A stretch of DNA of 63,093 nt from Pseudomonadota bacterium (GCA_947453225.1 CANGFV010000003.1:1-63093); one strand, 5' to 3'; positions 34,481 through 44,064 are shown, counted from the first letter of the stretch. Numbers and translations are program-made. Notes: generated from the sequence alone by a model not told the origin.

Positions 34481-37039
34481 ATGCGATTTACTACTTCACG
34501 CCTGACCACTCATCAAACCAGCCCTACTCGTGAAGCCAATACCCGCACGAGATCAATCAATAAAAACAATCAACATGATTTATTAGGCAGCACTATTGGC
34601 GCTTATAGATTAACCAGATTGCTCGGCAAGGGCGGCGCAGGCACAGTGTATTTAGGTGAACGCGCAGACCGACAGTACTCAGCTCAAGTCGCCATCAAAA
34701 TCATTGAAGATCGACGGCTTCATGAAGAAGTTATCACTCGTTTTCAGGCTGAAAGACAAATTCTCGCGCAACTAAATCATCCCAATATTGCACGATTACT
34801 TGATGCCGGCGAGTCTCGCAGTGGGATGCCCTACCTGGTAATGGAATATGTCCATGGCGAAACCATAGACCAATATTGCAATAACAAAACCCTAACGATC
34901 AAAGAGCGCTTAATCTTATTTACGAAAGTTTGTACAGCAGTTCAGTACGCCCACCAGAATCTAGTTATTCACCGCGACTTAAAACCAGGCAATATTCTCG
35001 TTACACCGGACGGCACACCAAAATTGCTAGATTTTGGCATTGCGCGACTTATTGACGACAGCGCCAAATTAGCAATGTCCGCAACCGAAATCGGACTCAC
35101 GCACCTAAACGAGCGCGTACTCACACCCGAGTACGCGAGTCCAGAACAAATCACCGGTCAAAACATCACTACCGCAAGCGACATTTATGCGCTGGGCATG
35201 ATCCTATACGAATTATTGACAGGCGCCCGCCCATATCAAGTACACGCACTAAATCAACTAGAACTAGAACGCATCATCTGCGTGATAGATCCTACCCGCC
35301 CAAGCCAAAGTCTAGAGCAATTCAACCCAAACAACTCGAATATTGAAAAATTCGATATCAACGAAGTGGTCAGAGCGCGCAAAACTAATGCCAAAAGACT
35401 TAAAAAAAATATTTCAGGTGATTTGGACGCCATTGTCATGCGGACACTCAGGAAAGAACCGGCGCAACGATATAGCTCCGTAGAACAACTAACCAAAGAC
35501 ATCGAAAGACACCTCAATCAAGAACCCGTTGAAGCACGGCAAGGGAATTGGACCTACTACAGCAAAAGATTTGTCCATCGCCACATCCTGGGAGTAGCGT
35601 CCAGCATTGCCGCAATGCTTGCGTTAATTAGCTTCTCATTTTTTGTCTCAATGCAGAATGGGATCATTTCAGAACAACGCGACCTAGCCAAACAACAAAC
35701 AATACGCGCAGAACATGTATCTGACTTTATGCTAGAAGTGTTTAGTAACGCCGATCCATTCGTCAACCAAGGAAAAGAAGTTACCGCCAAGGAACTACTT
35801 GCAAAAGCGGGTAATCAAATATCAGATGACTATGAACTTCAGCAACAACCAGAGGTTAAGGCAAAACTCCTTGAGGCCATAGGCCGGGCATATCAACGAC
35901 AAAACCAACCCGAATTGGCTATAAGATACCTTACAGAATCACTCCACATTAAAAACAAAAAATCTGAATTCTACAGAGAGTTTCGAGCTCAAACCTTGAA
36001 TTATCTAGGTGACGCCCAGAGACAAAAAGGACTTTATAAAGAAGCTAAATCCTCGCTTTTTGAATCAAAATCAATTCTCGAAAATAGCAATAAAACCGTG
36101 ACGCCTGAGTATGTAGATGTCTTAAAAAATATTGCCTATCTAGAACTGACCCTCAGCAAGTCCGATACAGCAACAACCATACTTCAAGAAGCCCTATCCA
36201 TAGCGCGTCAAATTTATGGCAATAATCATCCTGAAATTGCATCCATATTAATGACCCTGACCCAAAGCTTGCTCTGGCAGAATAAACAGGTCGCAGCACT
36301 AGACACTGCCCGCCTAGCCATGACTATTACTCATACAACACTTCCAGAGGTACATCCCGATAGAGCCCTAGCTGACTTCACACTAGGAGACCTGCTTTTT
36401 AGACAAGGGCAGCCTGAGGAAGCCGCCTCTCTTATCAATCAGTCACTTCAGGCTCAAAAAAAACTATATGGAGAAAAAAATCCAGTCCTCGCTAGCACAA
36501 TAGATGCGCTTAGTTTTATTCAGCAGGCACAAGGAAAAACAGAAGAAGCCGAGAAAAATTCACGTGAAGCACTTGAAATAATAGAAACAGCTTTGGGCAA
36601 GGATAATATAGATACCGTCTATTATCATACAGCCCTAGCTGACCTGCTAATTAAAAGAAAAAAACATGCTGAGGCTGAGTTTCACGCAAGAACCGCCATA
36701 ACCATTCTTGAGAAAAACAATGCAACTGATCATCAATACATGGCCTCAGCAGAATACCTACTTGCACAAATACAATTTGCAACCAACCATTCTAGACAAG
36801 CCGAGGAGTTACTAAGGAAAAACATTACGCGATGGAAGGAAAATCGCGCTCCAGAATGGCGTACCGCACGTTCTGAAAATCTACTAGGCGAGGTACTCAT
36901 TGCTCTAAACAGAAGCCACGAGGGTAAAGAGCTTCTACACAGCTCATACCTATCACTACAACATGAAAACAGTGGCGCTTCACCCCAAGTTATTAGCGAG
37001 GCTAAAAGCCGTTTAGCTCTTTCCACTTCGGCTCACTGA
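34481..37039 (+). CDS. Membrane-anchored Ser/Thr protein kinase with TPR sensor domain
   Basis: The 852-aa protein has a Hanks-type kinase domain at about residues 41-350. It shows the glycine loop 'LLGKGGAGTVYLG', the 'VAIKII' lysine, the catalytic 'HRDLKPGNIL', 'DFGIAR', and the activation-segment end 'TPEYASPEQI', so it should be active. A single membrane span lies at about 368-390 ('ILGVASSIAAMLALISFSFF'). The C-terminal 440 residues contain tetratricopeptide-like repeats ('A..YL.ESL', 'A..I..EAL.IARQIYGNNHP', 'A..L..QSLQAQKKLYGEKNP'), probably periplasmic. The TPR part resembles kinesin-light-chain-type repeats. The topology suggests a receptor-like kinase. Substrates are unknown. It lies 94 bases upstream of the SYLF gene on the same strand. 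The N-terminal 35 residues are low-complexity and basic, so the true start could be slightly later. Confidence 0.9.
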   Translation: MRFTTSRLTTHQTSPTREANTRTRSINKNNQHDLLGSTIGAYRLTRLLGKGGAGTVYLGERADRQYSAQVAIKIIEDRRLHEEVITRFQAERQILAQLNHPNIARLLDAGESRSGMPYLVMEYVHGETIDQYCNNKTLTIKERLILFTKVCTAVQYAHQNLVIHRDLKPGNILVTPDGTPKLLDFGIARLIDDSAKLAMSATEIGLTHLNERVLTPEYASPEQITGQNITTASDIYALGMILYELLTGARPYQVHALNQLELERIICVIDPTRPSQSLEQFNPNNSNIEKFDINEVVRARKTNAKRLKKNISGDLDAIVMRTLRKEPAQRYSSVEQLTKDIERHLNQEPVEARQGNWTYYSKRFVHRHILGVASSIAAMLALISFSFFVSMQNGIISEQRDLAKQQTIRAEHVSDFMLEVFSNADPFVNQGKEVTAKELLAKAGNQISDDYELQQQPEVKAKLLEAIGRAYQRQNQPELAIRYLTESLHIKNKKSEFYREFRAQTLNYLGDAQRQKGLYKEAKSSLFESKSILENSNKTVTPEYVDVLKNIAYLELTLSKSDTATTILQEALSIARQIYGNNHPEIASILMTLTQSLLWQNKQVAALDTARLAMTITHTTLPEVHPDRALADFTLGDLLFRQGQPEEAASLINQSLQAQKKLYGEKNPVLASTIDALSFIQQAQGKTEEAEKNSREALEIIETALGKDNIDTVYYHTALADLLIKRKKHAEAEFHARTAITILEKNNATDHQYMASAEYLLAQIQFATNHSRQAEELLRKNITRWKENRAPEWRTARSENLLGEVLIALNRSHEGKELLHSSYLSLQHENSGASPQVISEAKSRLALSTSAH

Positions 37040-37133
37040 TAATTCTATCCTAGACTAATTTTAGAATTTGCGTCGCTCGGTATGATGCCTATAATGATGT
37101 AATGGTCAAAATCAGACGGCCGAGGAATGAATC

Positions 37134-37961
37134 ATGCGCTTTTTACCTTTGTTTTTTTGGCTCGCCATCTCGACTTTCGTAGTAGGGACAAGCACTACTC
37201 AGGCCGAAACCCGCCAAGAAACCACTTTAAATAAAGCCACGCAGGTGGTTGGTGAACTACTAAAAGCGCCCGACCAGAACGTCCCCAATTGGCTAATTGA
37301 TAGAGCCTACGCAATGGTGGTCGTGCCTGAAGCAGTCAAAGGCGGTCTCATTTTTGGTGGCCGCTATGGAAACGGCGTCATGTCTATTCGCAAACCTGAT
37401 GGATCATGGAGTAATCCAATATTCGTCACCATCGCTGGTGGCAGCTGGGGTTTTCAGTTTGGGGTACAAGTCACTGACCTAATGCTAGTCTTCACATCAA
37501 AGGCGAGCGTTGAAGGACTGATAGGCGGGAAAATAACTTTAGGCGTTGATGCTTCCGTAGCTGCCGGCCCCTTAGGACGCCAAGGCTCTGCGGCAACTGA
37601 TCTCAACATGTCTCAGATATATTCTTATTCACGCAGTAAGGGATTATTCTTTGGCATAGCGCTTGATGGTTCCGCACTGAGTATTGATCACAAGGCAAAT
37701 GCCAGCTACTACACAAAGCCTGGAATTCTAGCCAGCGAAATTACCAGCCCAACCGCCCCACGCGCCCCAGCTTCTGGCGAGACATTCATTTCCGCCCTGC
37801 TTGGCAAATCACCAGCAGCAGCGCCACCAGCCAAAACCACAGAATCCACCTCATCTGCCCTACCAACCGGGACTTCAACTACCAGCAATTCTCCTCAGAC
37901 CAACGATTTAGTGACCTATCCGATGGAAGACACTAAGCCAGGCTCTGAACCGCCTAAATAA
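37134..37961 (+). CDS. Exported SYLF (Ysc84-type) domain protein
   Basis: The 275-aa product has a signal peptide (MRFLPLFFWLAISTFVVG, cleavage after TQA-ET). The SYLF/Ysc84 lipid-binding domain spans about residues 30-200. Recognisable segments are 'AMVVVPEAVKGGLIFGGRYG', 'GGSWGFQFGVQVTDLMLVF', 'LGVDASVAAGPLGRQG' and 'YSYSRSKGLFFGIALDGSAL'. In eukaryotes the domain binds phosphoinositides; the bacterial exported members have no defined role. The C-terminal 60 residues are a Pro/Thr/Ser-rich low-complexity tail. It follows the TPR kinase gene without a visible terminator and may be co-transcribed. Confidence 0.85.
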   Translation: MRFLPLFFWLAISTFVVGTSTTQAETRQETTLNKATQVVGELLKAPDQNVPNWLIDRAYAMVVVPEAVKGGLIFGGRYGNGVMSIRKPDGSWSNPIFVTIAGGSWGFQFGVQVTDLMLVFTSKASVEGLIGGKITLGVDASVAAGPLGRQGSAATDLNMSQIYSYSRSKGLFFGIALDGSALSIDHKANASYYTKPGILASEITSPTAPRAPASGETFISALLGKSPAAAPPAKTTESTSSALPTGTSTTSNSPQTNDLVTYPMEDTKPGSEPPK

Positions 37962-37997
37962 GCTTATCTAAATCTAAATAGAGAAAAGCATACGTAT

Positions 37998-38633
37998 TTA
38001 TATTGAGCAACTAACCCCCGTACCACCTAAGCCGCAGTACCCATGAGGGTTTTTCGCTAGATATTGCTGATGTTCTGGCTCGGCAAAATAAAAGATTGGC
38101 GCAGTAAGTATTTCGGTGGTGATTGAACTATAGCCTGCTGCAGCTAATTTCCGGGCGTAATCTTCTCTACTTCTTTCCGCTAACAATCTCTGCTGATCCG
38201 TATAGACGTAAATACCAGAGCGATATTGAGTTCCGCGATCATTACCTTGACGCATTCCTTGGGTGGGATCATGTGACTCCCAAAAGATCTTTAGCAATTG
38301 CTGATAGGAAATTGTTACAGGATCGAAGACCACCTGCACCACCTCATTGTGACCAGTTAATCCAGTACAAACCTCTGCATAGTTCGGATTGGGCGTAAAC
38401 CCTGCCGCATACCCTACTGCCGTACTAAACACCCCAGCCTGCTGCCAAAACTTTCGCTCCGCACCCCAGAAACAACCTAAACCAAACAGCGCCAATTGCA
38501 ACTTTTCAGGATATGGAGGTACTAAAGTATGCTCATTCACAAAGTGTCTAGTAGGCACCGCCATAGCCTCAAGACGTCCAGGTAACGCTTGCTCTGGGGT
38601 CGGCATTTTTACCTTTTTATCATTAACAAACAT
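37998..38633 (-). CDS. msrA: Peptide methionine sulfoxide reductase A
   Basis: The 211-aa enzyme reduces methionine-S-sulfoxide in proteins. The catalytic cysteine is in the hallmark '[13 protein letters not shown]' (about residue 54). '[21 protein letters not shown]', '[20 protein letters not shown]' (substrate pocket) and a C-terminal resolving-cysteine region '[14 protein letters not shown]' follow. It matches E. coli MsrA (212 aa) in length and layout, including an N-terminal extension before the catalytic motif. No signal peptide is present, so it is cytoplasmic. It converges on the SYLF gene and is divergent from the small 81-aa gene. Confidence 0.96.
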   Translation of the reverse strand: MFVNDKKVKMPTPEQALPGRLEAMAVPTRHFVNEHTLVPPYPEKLQLALFGLGCFWGAERKFWQQAGVFSTAVGYAAGFTPNPNYAEVCTGLTGHNEVVQVVFDPVTISYQQLLKIFWESHDPTQGMRQGNDRGTQYRSGIYVYTDQQRLLAERSREDYARKLAAAGYSSITTEILTAPIFYFAEPEHQQYLAKNPHGYCGLGGTGVSCSI

Positions 38634-38693
38634 GCCAGTTCCTCACATTCGGCTACAATATAAATATATTAAACTTCATCGCCAGTACAAAAA

Positions 38694-38939
38694 ATGTCTT
38701 CAATTTGTCATCCACACAACCTAGTGACGCCAGCCACCGAACTTAAAAACTTTGGCATCAGAGTTAAACTACGCAGCTCTGATCCTTTTTGCAATTTAGT
38801 GGTCAATAACTGGCAACGAGAACACTGGTTTAATAGTGCTAACGAACGCGATATTGCCTTAGTGAAAATGAGCGAAAAGTACGTGTATTTTCGACCAGGT
38901 GATAAACCCAGTTTAGATTTCGAAAAAATCGATAAATAG
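38694..38939 (+). CDS. Small conserved-looking protein of unknown function
   Basis: The 81-aa product is soluble with no signal peptide. The central part, 'NFGIRVKLRSSDPFCNLVVN', followed by 'WQREHWFNSANERDIALVKM', reads like a compact alpha/beta domain, with evenly spaced hydrophobic and aromatic residues. I have an impression of similar short proteins in betaproteobacteria but cannot name the family. The reading frame ends just before the convergent kinase gene, and the opposite frames over it look like shadows. The start could be the ATG at 38694 or a few codons later. Confidence 0.5.
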   Translation: MSSICHPHNLVTPATELKNFGIRVKLRSSDPFCNLVVNNWQREHWFNSANERDIALVKMSEKYVYFRPGDKPSLDFEKIDK

Positions 38940-38964
38940 TCTGTTATTTTGGCAACCAAAAAAA

Positions 38965-40254
38965 CTAGCTATTGCTTCCAGTTGAAGTATGTAATCGCCC
39001 AATTAAGTGCTGCAAAAACACCTTGTTGAACCGTAACTGACAGGCTGCAGATGTTTGCTCCAACAGGGCGGAACTGACTTTGAGAACCGTAAAGTCAGTA
39101 AGCGCCCTGACCGTCGCCTGACGTTTTGCGCCGCGCACATAACCGGCCTCACCAAAACAAGCCCCCTCCTGCAAGTAACCAACTTGCACACCATTTTTTA
39201 TTACCAGCGCCTGCCCAGAAACAACCACATAAAAACGATTATCAATCTCCCCCTGCTTAATGATTTCCTCACCAGCAGCATAGTTCTGCCAGTAACCGGC
39301 TCGCAAAAGCTCCATAATTTCATGATGGGAAAAGTCGTGGAAAAAACTTAGTTCTCGCAACAAAGCAAACCGCTCTTGCAGATCTAGATCTGAAGCTACC
39401 GCTCTTAACTGCTGATGCACTCGAGTCAATTCAGCCGCCAACTCAGCACCATTGGCATAACGCTTATTAGGCTCCTTCTGTAACATTTTATGCACCACAC
39501 TCTCAAGCATGGCCGATACCTCAGGACGCAATGCACGAACCTCAGACGGAGCAGAGAAAACAATGTTATGCATCAACTGACTTAAACTCTGCCCCCTGAA
39601 TGGTCTCTGCCCAGTCAGCAACTCATACATCACCACACCTAGTGAATATAGATCAGATTTACTCGTCACCGAGTCTGATTGGATTTGTTCAGGTGACATA
39701 TAGGATGGACTACCCGCGATACCATCAATAACAGGAGCATCAGAACCAGAAACCAGCGCAATACCAAAATCTATAATACGTACATCATTATCTTGAGTAA
39801 GCATCAAATTAGAAGGCTTGATATCACGATGTATAACCCCACGACAGTGGGCATAGTGTAGCGCTTTGGCGCACTTATAAATAAGTTCAACAACATTCTC
39901 TATAGGCAATAGATTATCTAGATTGCAATATACGTTTAAGGTACGAGCACCATGAATATGCTCAGCTACCACATAACAGCATCCACCTTCCTCGCCTGCA
40001 TCATAAATAGGCAAAATATTAGGATGCTGAAGTCTTCCAATAATGTGTGCTTCAGAAAGAAACATATTACGAATGTTTTTTGATTTTTCTTCATCAGCCG
40101 AATCAGCGTTATAGAGCTTAATCGCAACATCCCGGCGATAATAAGGATCATAAGAGAGGTAAACCGAGCTGGTGCTACCTCGCCCCACCTGATTGATGAT
40201 GGAATACTTACCGATCTTCATCGGATTACCTTGGTTTTTCGATGAATTATTCAT
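38965..40254 (-). CDS. Ser/Thr protein kinase fused to a cyclic-nucleotide-binding domain
   Basis: The 429-aa protein is cytoplasmic. The Hanks-type kinase domain (about 17-275) shows 'VGRGSTSSVYLSYD', 'VAIKLY', 'HRDIKPSNLML', 'DFGIAL' and 'SPSYMSPEQI'; all catalytic residues are in place. The C-terminal part (about 290-420) is a cNMP-binding domain: 'FSHHEIMELLRAG', 'AAGEEIIKQGEIDNRFYVVV', and the phosphate-binding cassette 'CFGEAGYVRGAKRQATVRA', which keeps the Glu and the R-x-A-T of functional cAMP/cGMP sites. This is the reverse domain order of eukaryotic cGMP-dependent kinase. Direct control by a cyclic nucleotide is therefore plausible (inference). It lies 65 bases downstream of pgpA on the same strand. 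Confidence 0.9.
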   Translation of the reverse strand: MNNSSKNQGNPMKIGKYSIINQVGRGSTSSVYLSYDPYYRRDVAIKLYNADSADEEKSKNIRNMFLSEAHIIGRLQHPNILPIYDAGEEGGCCYVVAEHIHGARTLNVYCNLDNLLPIENVVELIYKCAKALHYAHCRGVIHRDIKPSNLMLTQDNDVRIIDFGIALVSGSDAPVIDGIAGSPSYMSPEQIQSDSVTSKSDLYSLGVVMYELLTGQRPFRGQSLSQLMHNIVFSAPSEVRALRPEVSAMLESVVHKMLQKEPNKRYANGAELAAELTRVHQQLRAVASDLDLQERFALLRELSFFHDFSHHEIMELLRAGYWQNYAAGEEIIKQGEIDNRFYVVVSGQALVIKNGVQVGYLQEGACFGEAGYVRGAKRQATVRALTDFTVLKVSSALLEQTSAACQLRFNKVFLQHLIGRLHTSTGSNS

Positions 40255-40319
40255 GATGACTTCTTACTTATTCGATATATAAACAAAAGAAGGAATATCC
40301 GAAATTAATTCATAAATAA

Positions 40320-40802
40320 TTATTGAATAACGAAAACCAGACCATGCAACAACAGGCAAGAAAATACGCCAGCAATTACATCGTCAAGCATAATTCCAAC
40401 ACCACCAGAAACACTTCTATCGATGCTTCGTATTGGCCAAGGTTTTAGAATATCGAATATTCTAAAGAAAACAAAACCCAGCAAAAGATTCCACCATGTA
40501 AATGGCATTGCAATCATGGTTATAGCCATACCCACAAACTCATCCCAAACAATCCCAGGATGATCATGCACTTCCAAACGATGGGCGCTCTCACCACACA
40601 GATATATACCCAGCAAACCCAGCACAAATACGGTACTTATATAAATCGCCGCCGAACTTTGCATTAACAAAATAACAAAGGGTAATGCCACCAGCGTACC
40701 GACCGTACCTGGTGCTTTAGGACTTAGTCCTGCCCCAAATCCGAATGCTAGAAAATGCACTGGGTCAGAGAGAATTATTTTAATTGGAGCACTTAAACGC
40801 AT
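40320..40802 (-). CDS. pgpA: Phosphatidylglycerophosphatase A
   Basis: The 160-aa integral membrane enzyme dephosphorylates phosphatidylglycerol phosphate to phosphatidylglycerol. Diagnostic segments are 'FGFGAGLSPKAPGTVGTL' near the N-terminus, 'HDHPGIVWDEFVGMAITM' in the middle and 'GGVGIMLDDVIAGVFSCL' at the end, with acidic catalytic residues. Three to four hydrophobic segments are visible. It is the last gene of the nusB-thiL-pgpA run, 20 bases after thiL, an order conserved in many proteobacteria. Confidence 0.95.
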   Translation of the reverse strand: MRLSAPIKIILSDPVHFLAFGFGAGLSPKAPGTVGTLVALPFVILLMQSSAAIYISTVFVLGLLGIYLCGESAHRLEVHDHPGIVWDEFVGMAITMIAMPFTWWNLLLGFVFFRIFDILKPWPIRSIDRSVSGGVGIMLDDVIAGVFSCLLLHGLVFVIQ

Positions 40803-40821
40803 TTAAATATTCAGTATTAAA

Positions 40822-41823
40822 TTAGTTCACAACCGCAAAGTGATCATATCCACCCTCTTCCACAACCACAGCGTCCTGGCTTCGATAGCACTGCACCCCA
40901 CCATTACGAGTTATACGGCCAATTTCAGTACATGGCACACCCGTTTCAGTCATGATGTCCTGCAACGCAACCACATCATCAGCAGGGACAGTAAATAACA
41001 ACTCATAATCATCACCTCCATGCAATGCCAAATGCTCCGCTCCAGCCGCACCAAACACTGAATTCATCGGCTTAGAATGCGGCAGACTATCCAACTGTAA
41101 ATCAGCACCACAGTGACTGGCTGCACACAATTTTCTTAAATCGGTGAGCAGACCATCAGATACATCCATCGCTGAGCTGGCCACCAATTTCAGCCTCAGT
41201 CCTAATTCGACTCGTGGCGTAGGATGATAAAAGCGCTCTAAAAGATACTGACGATGCTCCAATGAAGCGTGTAAATCAGGCTTAAGTAGAAGCTGTAGAC
41301 CACCGGCTGCTTCACCCAACGCACCGGATACAAAAATAAGATCCCCAGGCTTAGCGCCTGATCGAGTCAGCCACTGATCTTTATCGACCAAACCTAAAAT
41401 TTGAATTGAGATACTGAGCGGACCTTTTACGGTGTCGCCACCCACAAGTTGAACACTAAAACGAGCGGCCAAGCGACTAAGACCGACGGAGAATTCAGAG
41501 ATCCATTGCTCATCAGCCTGCGGCATACTTAAAGAAAGCGTGAACCAGCGAGGTTGTGCGCCCATCGCCGCCATATCACTTAAATTAACAGCCAATGCTC
41601 GATAAGCAATATCTGCAGCCGAAGTCTTAACAGGAAAATGCACACCTTCAACAACAGTATCTACTGCGGCCACTAGTCTACAGTGTTGCGGCACCGCTAA
41701 AACCGCAGCATCATCCCCCACTCCCAACAACACATCACTTGAATAATTCGCAGGAGTGAAAAAACGCTTGATGAGATCAAATTCACCCAAGGTAAGTACC
41801 TGACGCCAAGCAGTATTTAGCAA
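40822..41823 (-). CDS. thiL: Thiamine-monophosphate kinase
   Basis: The 333-aa enzyme phosphorylates thiamine monophosphate to the active cofactor TPP. The AIR-synthase-like fold is recognisable from 'GEFDLIKRFF', 'GVGDDAAVL', 'AVDTVVEGVHF', 'GGDTVKGPLSISIQILG', 'AMDVSDGLLTDLRKLC' and 'HGGDDYELLFTVP'. The acidic metal-binding residues are intact. The length is typical (E. coli 325 aa). It sits between nusB and pgpA in the conserved ribH-nusB-thiL-pgpA order. The spacing of 40 bases to nusB suggests co-transcription. Confidence 0.96.
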   Translation of the reverse strand: MLNTAWRQVLTLGEFDLIKRFFTPANYSSDVLLGVGDDAAVLAVPQHCRLVAAVDTVVEGVHFPVKTSAADIAYRALAVNLSDMAAMGAQPRWFTLSLSMPQADEQWISEFSVGLSRLAARFSVQLVGGDTVKGPLSISIQILGLVDKDQWLTRSGAKPGDLIFVSGALGEAAGGLQLLLKPDLHASLEHRQYLLERFYHPTPRVELGLRLKLVASSAMDVSDGLLTDLRKLCAASHCGADLQLDSLPHSKPMNSVFGAAGAEHLALHGGDDYELLFTVPADDVVALQDIMTETGVPCTEIGRITRNGGVQCYRSQDAVVVEEGGYDHFAVVN

Positions 41824-41863
41824 GACCTAAAGAAAATTGAAACCAGCGTTGAAAACTTAGAAA

Positions 41864-42382
41864 TCAATTCCGTGAATACTGTTTTTCACCCGCACGAATC
41901 TCGCGCGCCGCACGATCCAGCAGAGCATTAATATATTTATAGCCATCAGTGGCACCAAATTGCTTGGTCAACTCTACCGCTTCATTAACCACCACACGAT
42001 ACGGCACATCTAAGCAGTGAATAAACTCATACATACCTATTAATAACACTGCACGCTCGATAGGATCCATTTGCTCCCAAGGACGGTCTGCAAACTCTGC
42101 AACCTTTGCGGAAAGCGCCTGATGCTGTTCAATTGCACCGTTCAGCAACTTATGAAAATAAACCGCCTCTGCAGTTTTGTATTCATCTCTTTCGATGAAC
42201 TGAGCCAAAATCTCAGAAAAACTTTGCTCGGTGAGCTGCCATTGATACAGCGCCTGTAAAGCGCAACGCCTCGCCTGACTACGAGCGCGTACTGCACTCA
42301 CTCTAGACTTTCTTTTTTTAGGTTCAGTAGATGCGGCCTCTGAACCCTCCGCTACTGCAACAGCACTCAGGTCGATCATCAT
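41864..42382 (-). CDS. nusB: Transcription antitermination factor NusB
   Basis: The 172-aa RNA-binding protein pairs with NusE (S10) in rRNA antitermination. The arginine-rich start of the fold, '[19 protein letters not shown]', and the end, '[28 protein letters not shown]' (residues about 128-155), are characteristic. An N-terminal extension of about 30 residues, rich in Glu, Ala and Lys, precedes the domain, so the protein is longer than E. coli NusB (139 aa). Its start overlaps the ribH stop by four bases (ATGA), implying translational coupling. Confidence 0.95.
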   Translation of the reverse strand: MMIDLSAVAVAEGSEAASTEPKKRKSRVSAVRARSQARRCALQALYQWQLTEQSFSEILAQFIERDEYKTAEAVYFHKLLNGAIEQHQALSAKVAEFADRPWEQMDPIERAVLLIGMYEFIHCLDVPYRVVVNEAVELTKQFGATDGYKYINALLDRAAREIRAGEKQYSRN

Positions 42383-42855
42383 TGATCCAGTTGCGGTAAC
42401 AAATTAGCCATTTCCAGCGCAACCAAGGCTGCATCCGCACCTTTGTTACCTGCTTTAGTGCCGGCACGCTCGATGGCCTGCTCGATGGTATCGGTGGTTA
42501 ATACCCCAAATGCTACGGGTACACCCGTTTGCTGACTGACTCGGGATAAGCCACTGGCACATTCACCACACACATAATCAAAGTGCGGCGTTGCACCTTT
42601 AATAACAGCACCCAAAGCAATAATGCCTTGATAACGCTTGGTCTGCGCCAAACGTTGAGCAGCCAAGGGCAACTCAAAGGCTCCCGGCACTCGTACCAAC
42701 TCAATGTTTTTCTCAGTAGCGCCATGACGCTTTAATGTGTCAACAGCACCGCGCACTAACGACTCAACAATGAAGTCATTAAAACGCGCAGCCACAATTA
42801 CAAACTTTAGGTCGCGCGCCAATAAATCGCCTTGAGTTGTCTTCATCGCGTCCAT
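42379..42855 (-). CDS. ribH: 6,7-dimethyl-8-ribityllumazine synthase
   Basis: The 158-aa enzyme condenses 3,4-dihydroxybutanone phosphate with the ribitylaminopyrimidine to give lumazine, the penultimate step to riboflavin. Recognisable parts are '[20 protein letters not shown]', '[17 protein letters not shown]', '[20 protein letters not shown]' and '[20 protein letters not shown]'. The loop glycines and the phosphate-binding residues are intact. It probably assembles into large particles, as in relatives. It follows ribBX after 105 bases and overlaps nusB. Confidence 0.97.
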   Translation of the reverse strand: MDAMKTTQGDLLARDLKFVIVAARFNDFIVESLVRGAVDTLKRHGATEKNIELVRVPGAFELPLAAQRLAQTKRYQGIIALGAVIKGATPHFDYVCGECASGLSRVSQQTGVPVAFGVLTTDTIEQAIERAGTKAGNKGADAALVALEMANLLPQLDQ

Positions 42856-42960
42856 CAGGACCCCACAAAATACTTAAGTTAAAGATCACACTGGTTCAGT
42901 CAAAGAACCCAGAAGCCGCAAGTATAGCCTGCGACGATACCAGATGCTTGCCACAGGTCA

Positions 42961-44064
42961 CTATTCCACGTAGCCCACGACTTCCAAATCAAACCCCGAG
43001 AGCCCCTGCAACTGCCGTGGCGCAGAAAGTACACGCATACGATGAATACCCAAATCTCGTAAGATCTGCGCGCCCACCCCATAGGTTCGCAGCACACCAG
43101 CAGCTGGCGGACGGGTCTGATTACCCTGCATATTAACCACCGAAGTAATTAAATCGCGGGGCTCTTCTTTAGGTTGCAACAACACAATGACACCCGTACC
43201 TTCGGCGGCCACACGCTGCATAGCGGCACGCAATGACCAACTGCGTTTTTTATCATGCACTCCAACCAAGTCACGCAAGGTGTCCTGCAAGTGAACCCGC
43301 ACCAACGGGGCGTCGACCTGCGTGGGATCACCACAAACCAGAGCAAGGTGCACAGAACGATTCACATGATCCTCAAAGCACATCATGCGAAACGGGCCAA
43401 AATCAGTATCGATACTCTGCTCAGCAATACGCTCCACTGACTTTTCTTTATCAATACGATAACGAATGAGGTCAGCAATGGTGCCGATCTTCAATCCATG
43501 TTGCGCTGCAAATTTCTCAAGATCAGGACGGCGAGCCATGGTGCCATCTTCATTCAGAATCTCCACAATCACCGATGCTGGAGACAGTCCCGCTAAACTC
43601 ACTAAATCACAGCCCGCCTCGGTATGCCCAGCGCGAGTTAATACACCACCCGGTTGCGCCATGAGTGGGAAAATATGCCCAGGCTGACGCAGATCTTCCG
43701 GCTTGGCATTCGCCTTAACTGCGGTCAGTACGGTATGCGCACGATCATGCGCAGAAATACCCGTGGTCACACCCTCAGCGGCTTCGATAGATAAAGTAAA
43801 ATTGGTGCGATGACTTGAATCTGTCTCTGACACCATCAAGGGCAATCGTAGTTGTTTGCATCGCTCACGCGTTAACGTCAAACAAATCAACCCACGACCA
43901 TAACGAGCCATAAAATTAATGTCTTCTGGGCGCACCAACTCTGCTGCCATCAGTAAGTCGCCTTCGTTTTCGCGGTCTTCATCATCCATAATGACGACCA
44001 TTTTACCGGCCGCTAAGTCAGCGAGAATTTCTTCGATGCTATTTAACTTGCCAGATGAGTTCAT
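42961..44064 (-). CDS. ribB: 3,4-dihydroxy-2-butanone-4-phosphate synthase with degenerate GTP cyclohydrolase II domain
   Basis: The 367-aa protein has two parts. Residues 1 to about 205 are a complete DHBP synthase (RibB): 'MDDEDRENEGDLLMAAE', 'HRTNFTLSIEA', 'RAGHTEAGCDLVSLAGL'. The rest looks like GTP cyclohydrolase II (RibA) but lacks its zinc-binding cysteines. Where RibA has the 'HSECLTGD ... CDCG' motif, this protein has 'VRVHLQDTLRDLVGVHDKKR'. It therefore matches the RibBX type, with a non-catalytic RibA-like domain, rather than a true bifunctional RibBA. A separate RibA must then exist elsewhere in the genome. The start overlaps the ribE stop (ATGA). Confidence 0.93.
   Translation of the reverse strand: MNSSGKLNSIEEILADLAAGKMVVIMDDEDRENEGDLLMAAELVRPEDINFMARYGRGLICLTLTRERCKQLRLPLMVSETDSSHRTNFTLSIEAAEGVTTGISAHDRAHTVLTAVKANAKPEDLRQPGHIFPLMAQPGGVLTRAGHTEAGCDLVSLAGLSPASVIVEILNEDGTMARRPDLEKFAAQHGLKIGTIADLIRYRIDKEKSVERIAEQSIDTDFGPFRMMCFEDHVNRSVHLALVCGDPTQVDAPLVRVHLQDTLRDLVGVHDKKRSWSLRAAMQRVAAEGTGVIVLLQPKEEPRDLITSVVNMQGNQTRPPAAGVLRTYGVGAQILRDLGIHRMRVLSAPRQLQGLSGFDLEVVGYVE

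Noticed and set aside
42856-42960. FMN riboswitch near the riboflavin genes
   Set aside because: The gap before ribH is only 105 bases and shows no conserved RFN-element boxes, and ribD/ribE/ribBX are too tightly packed to hold one.
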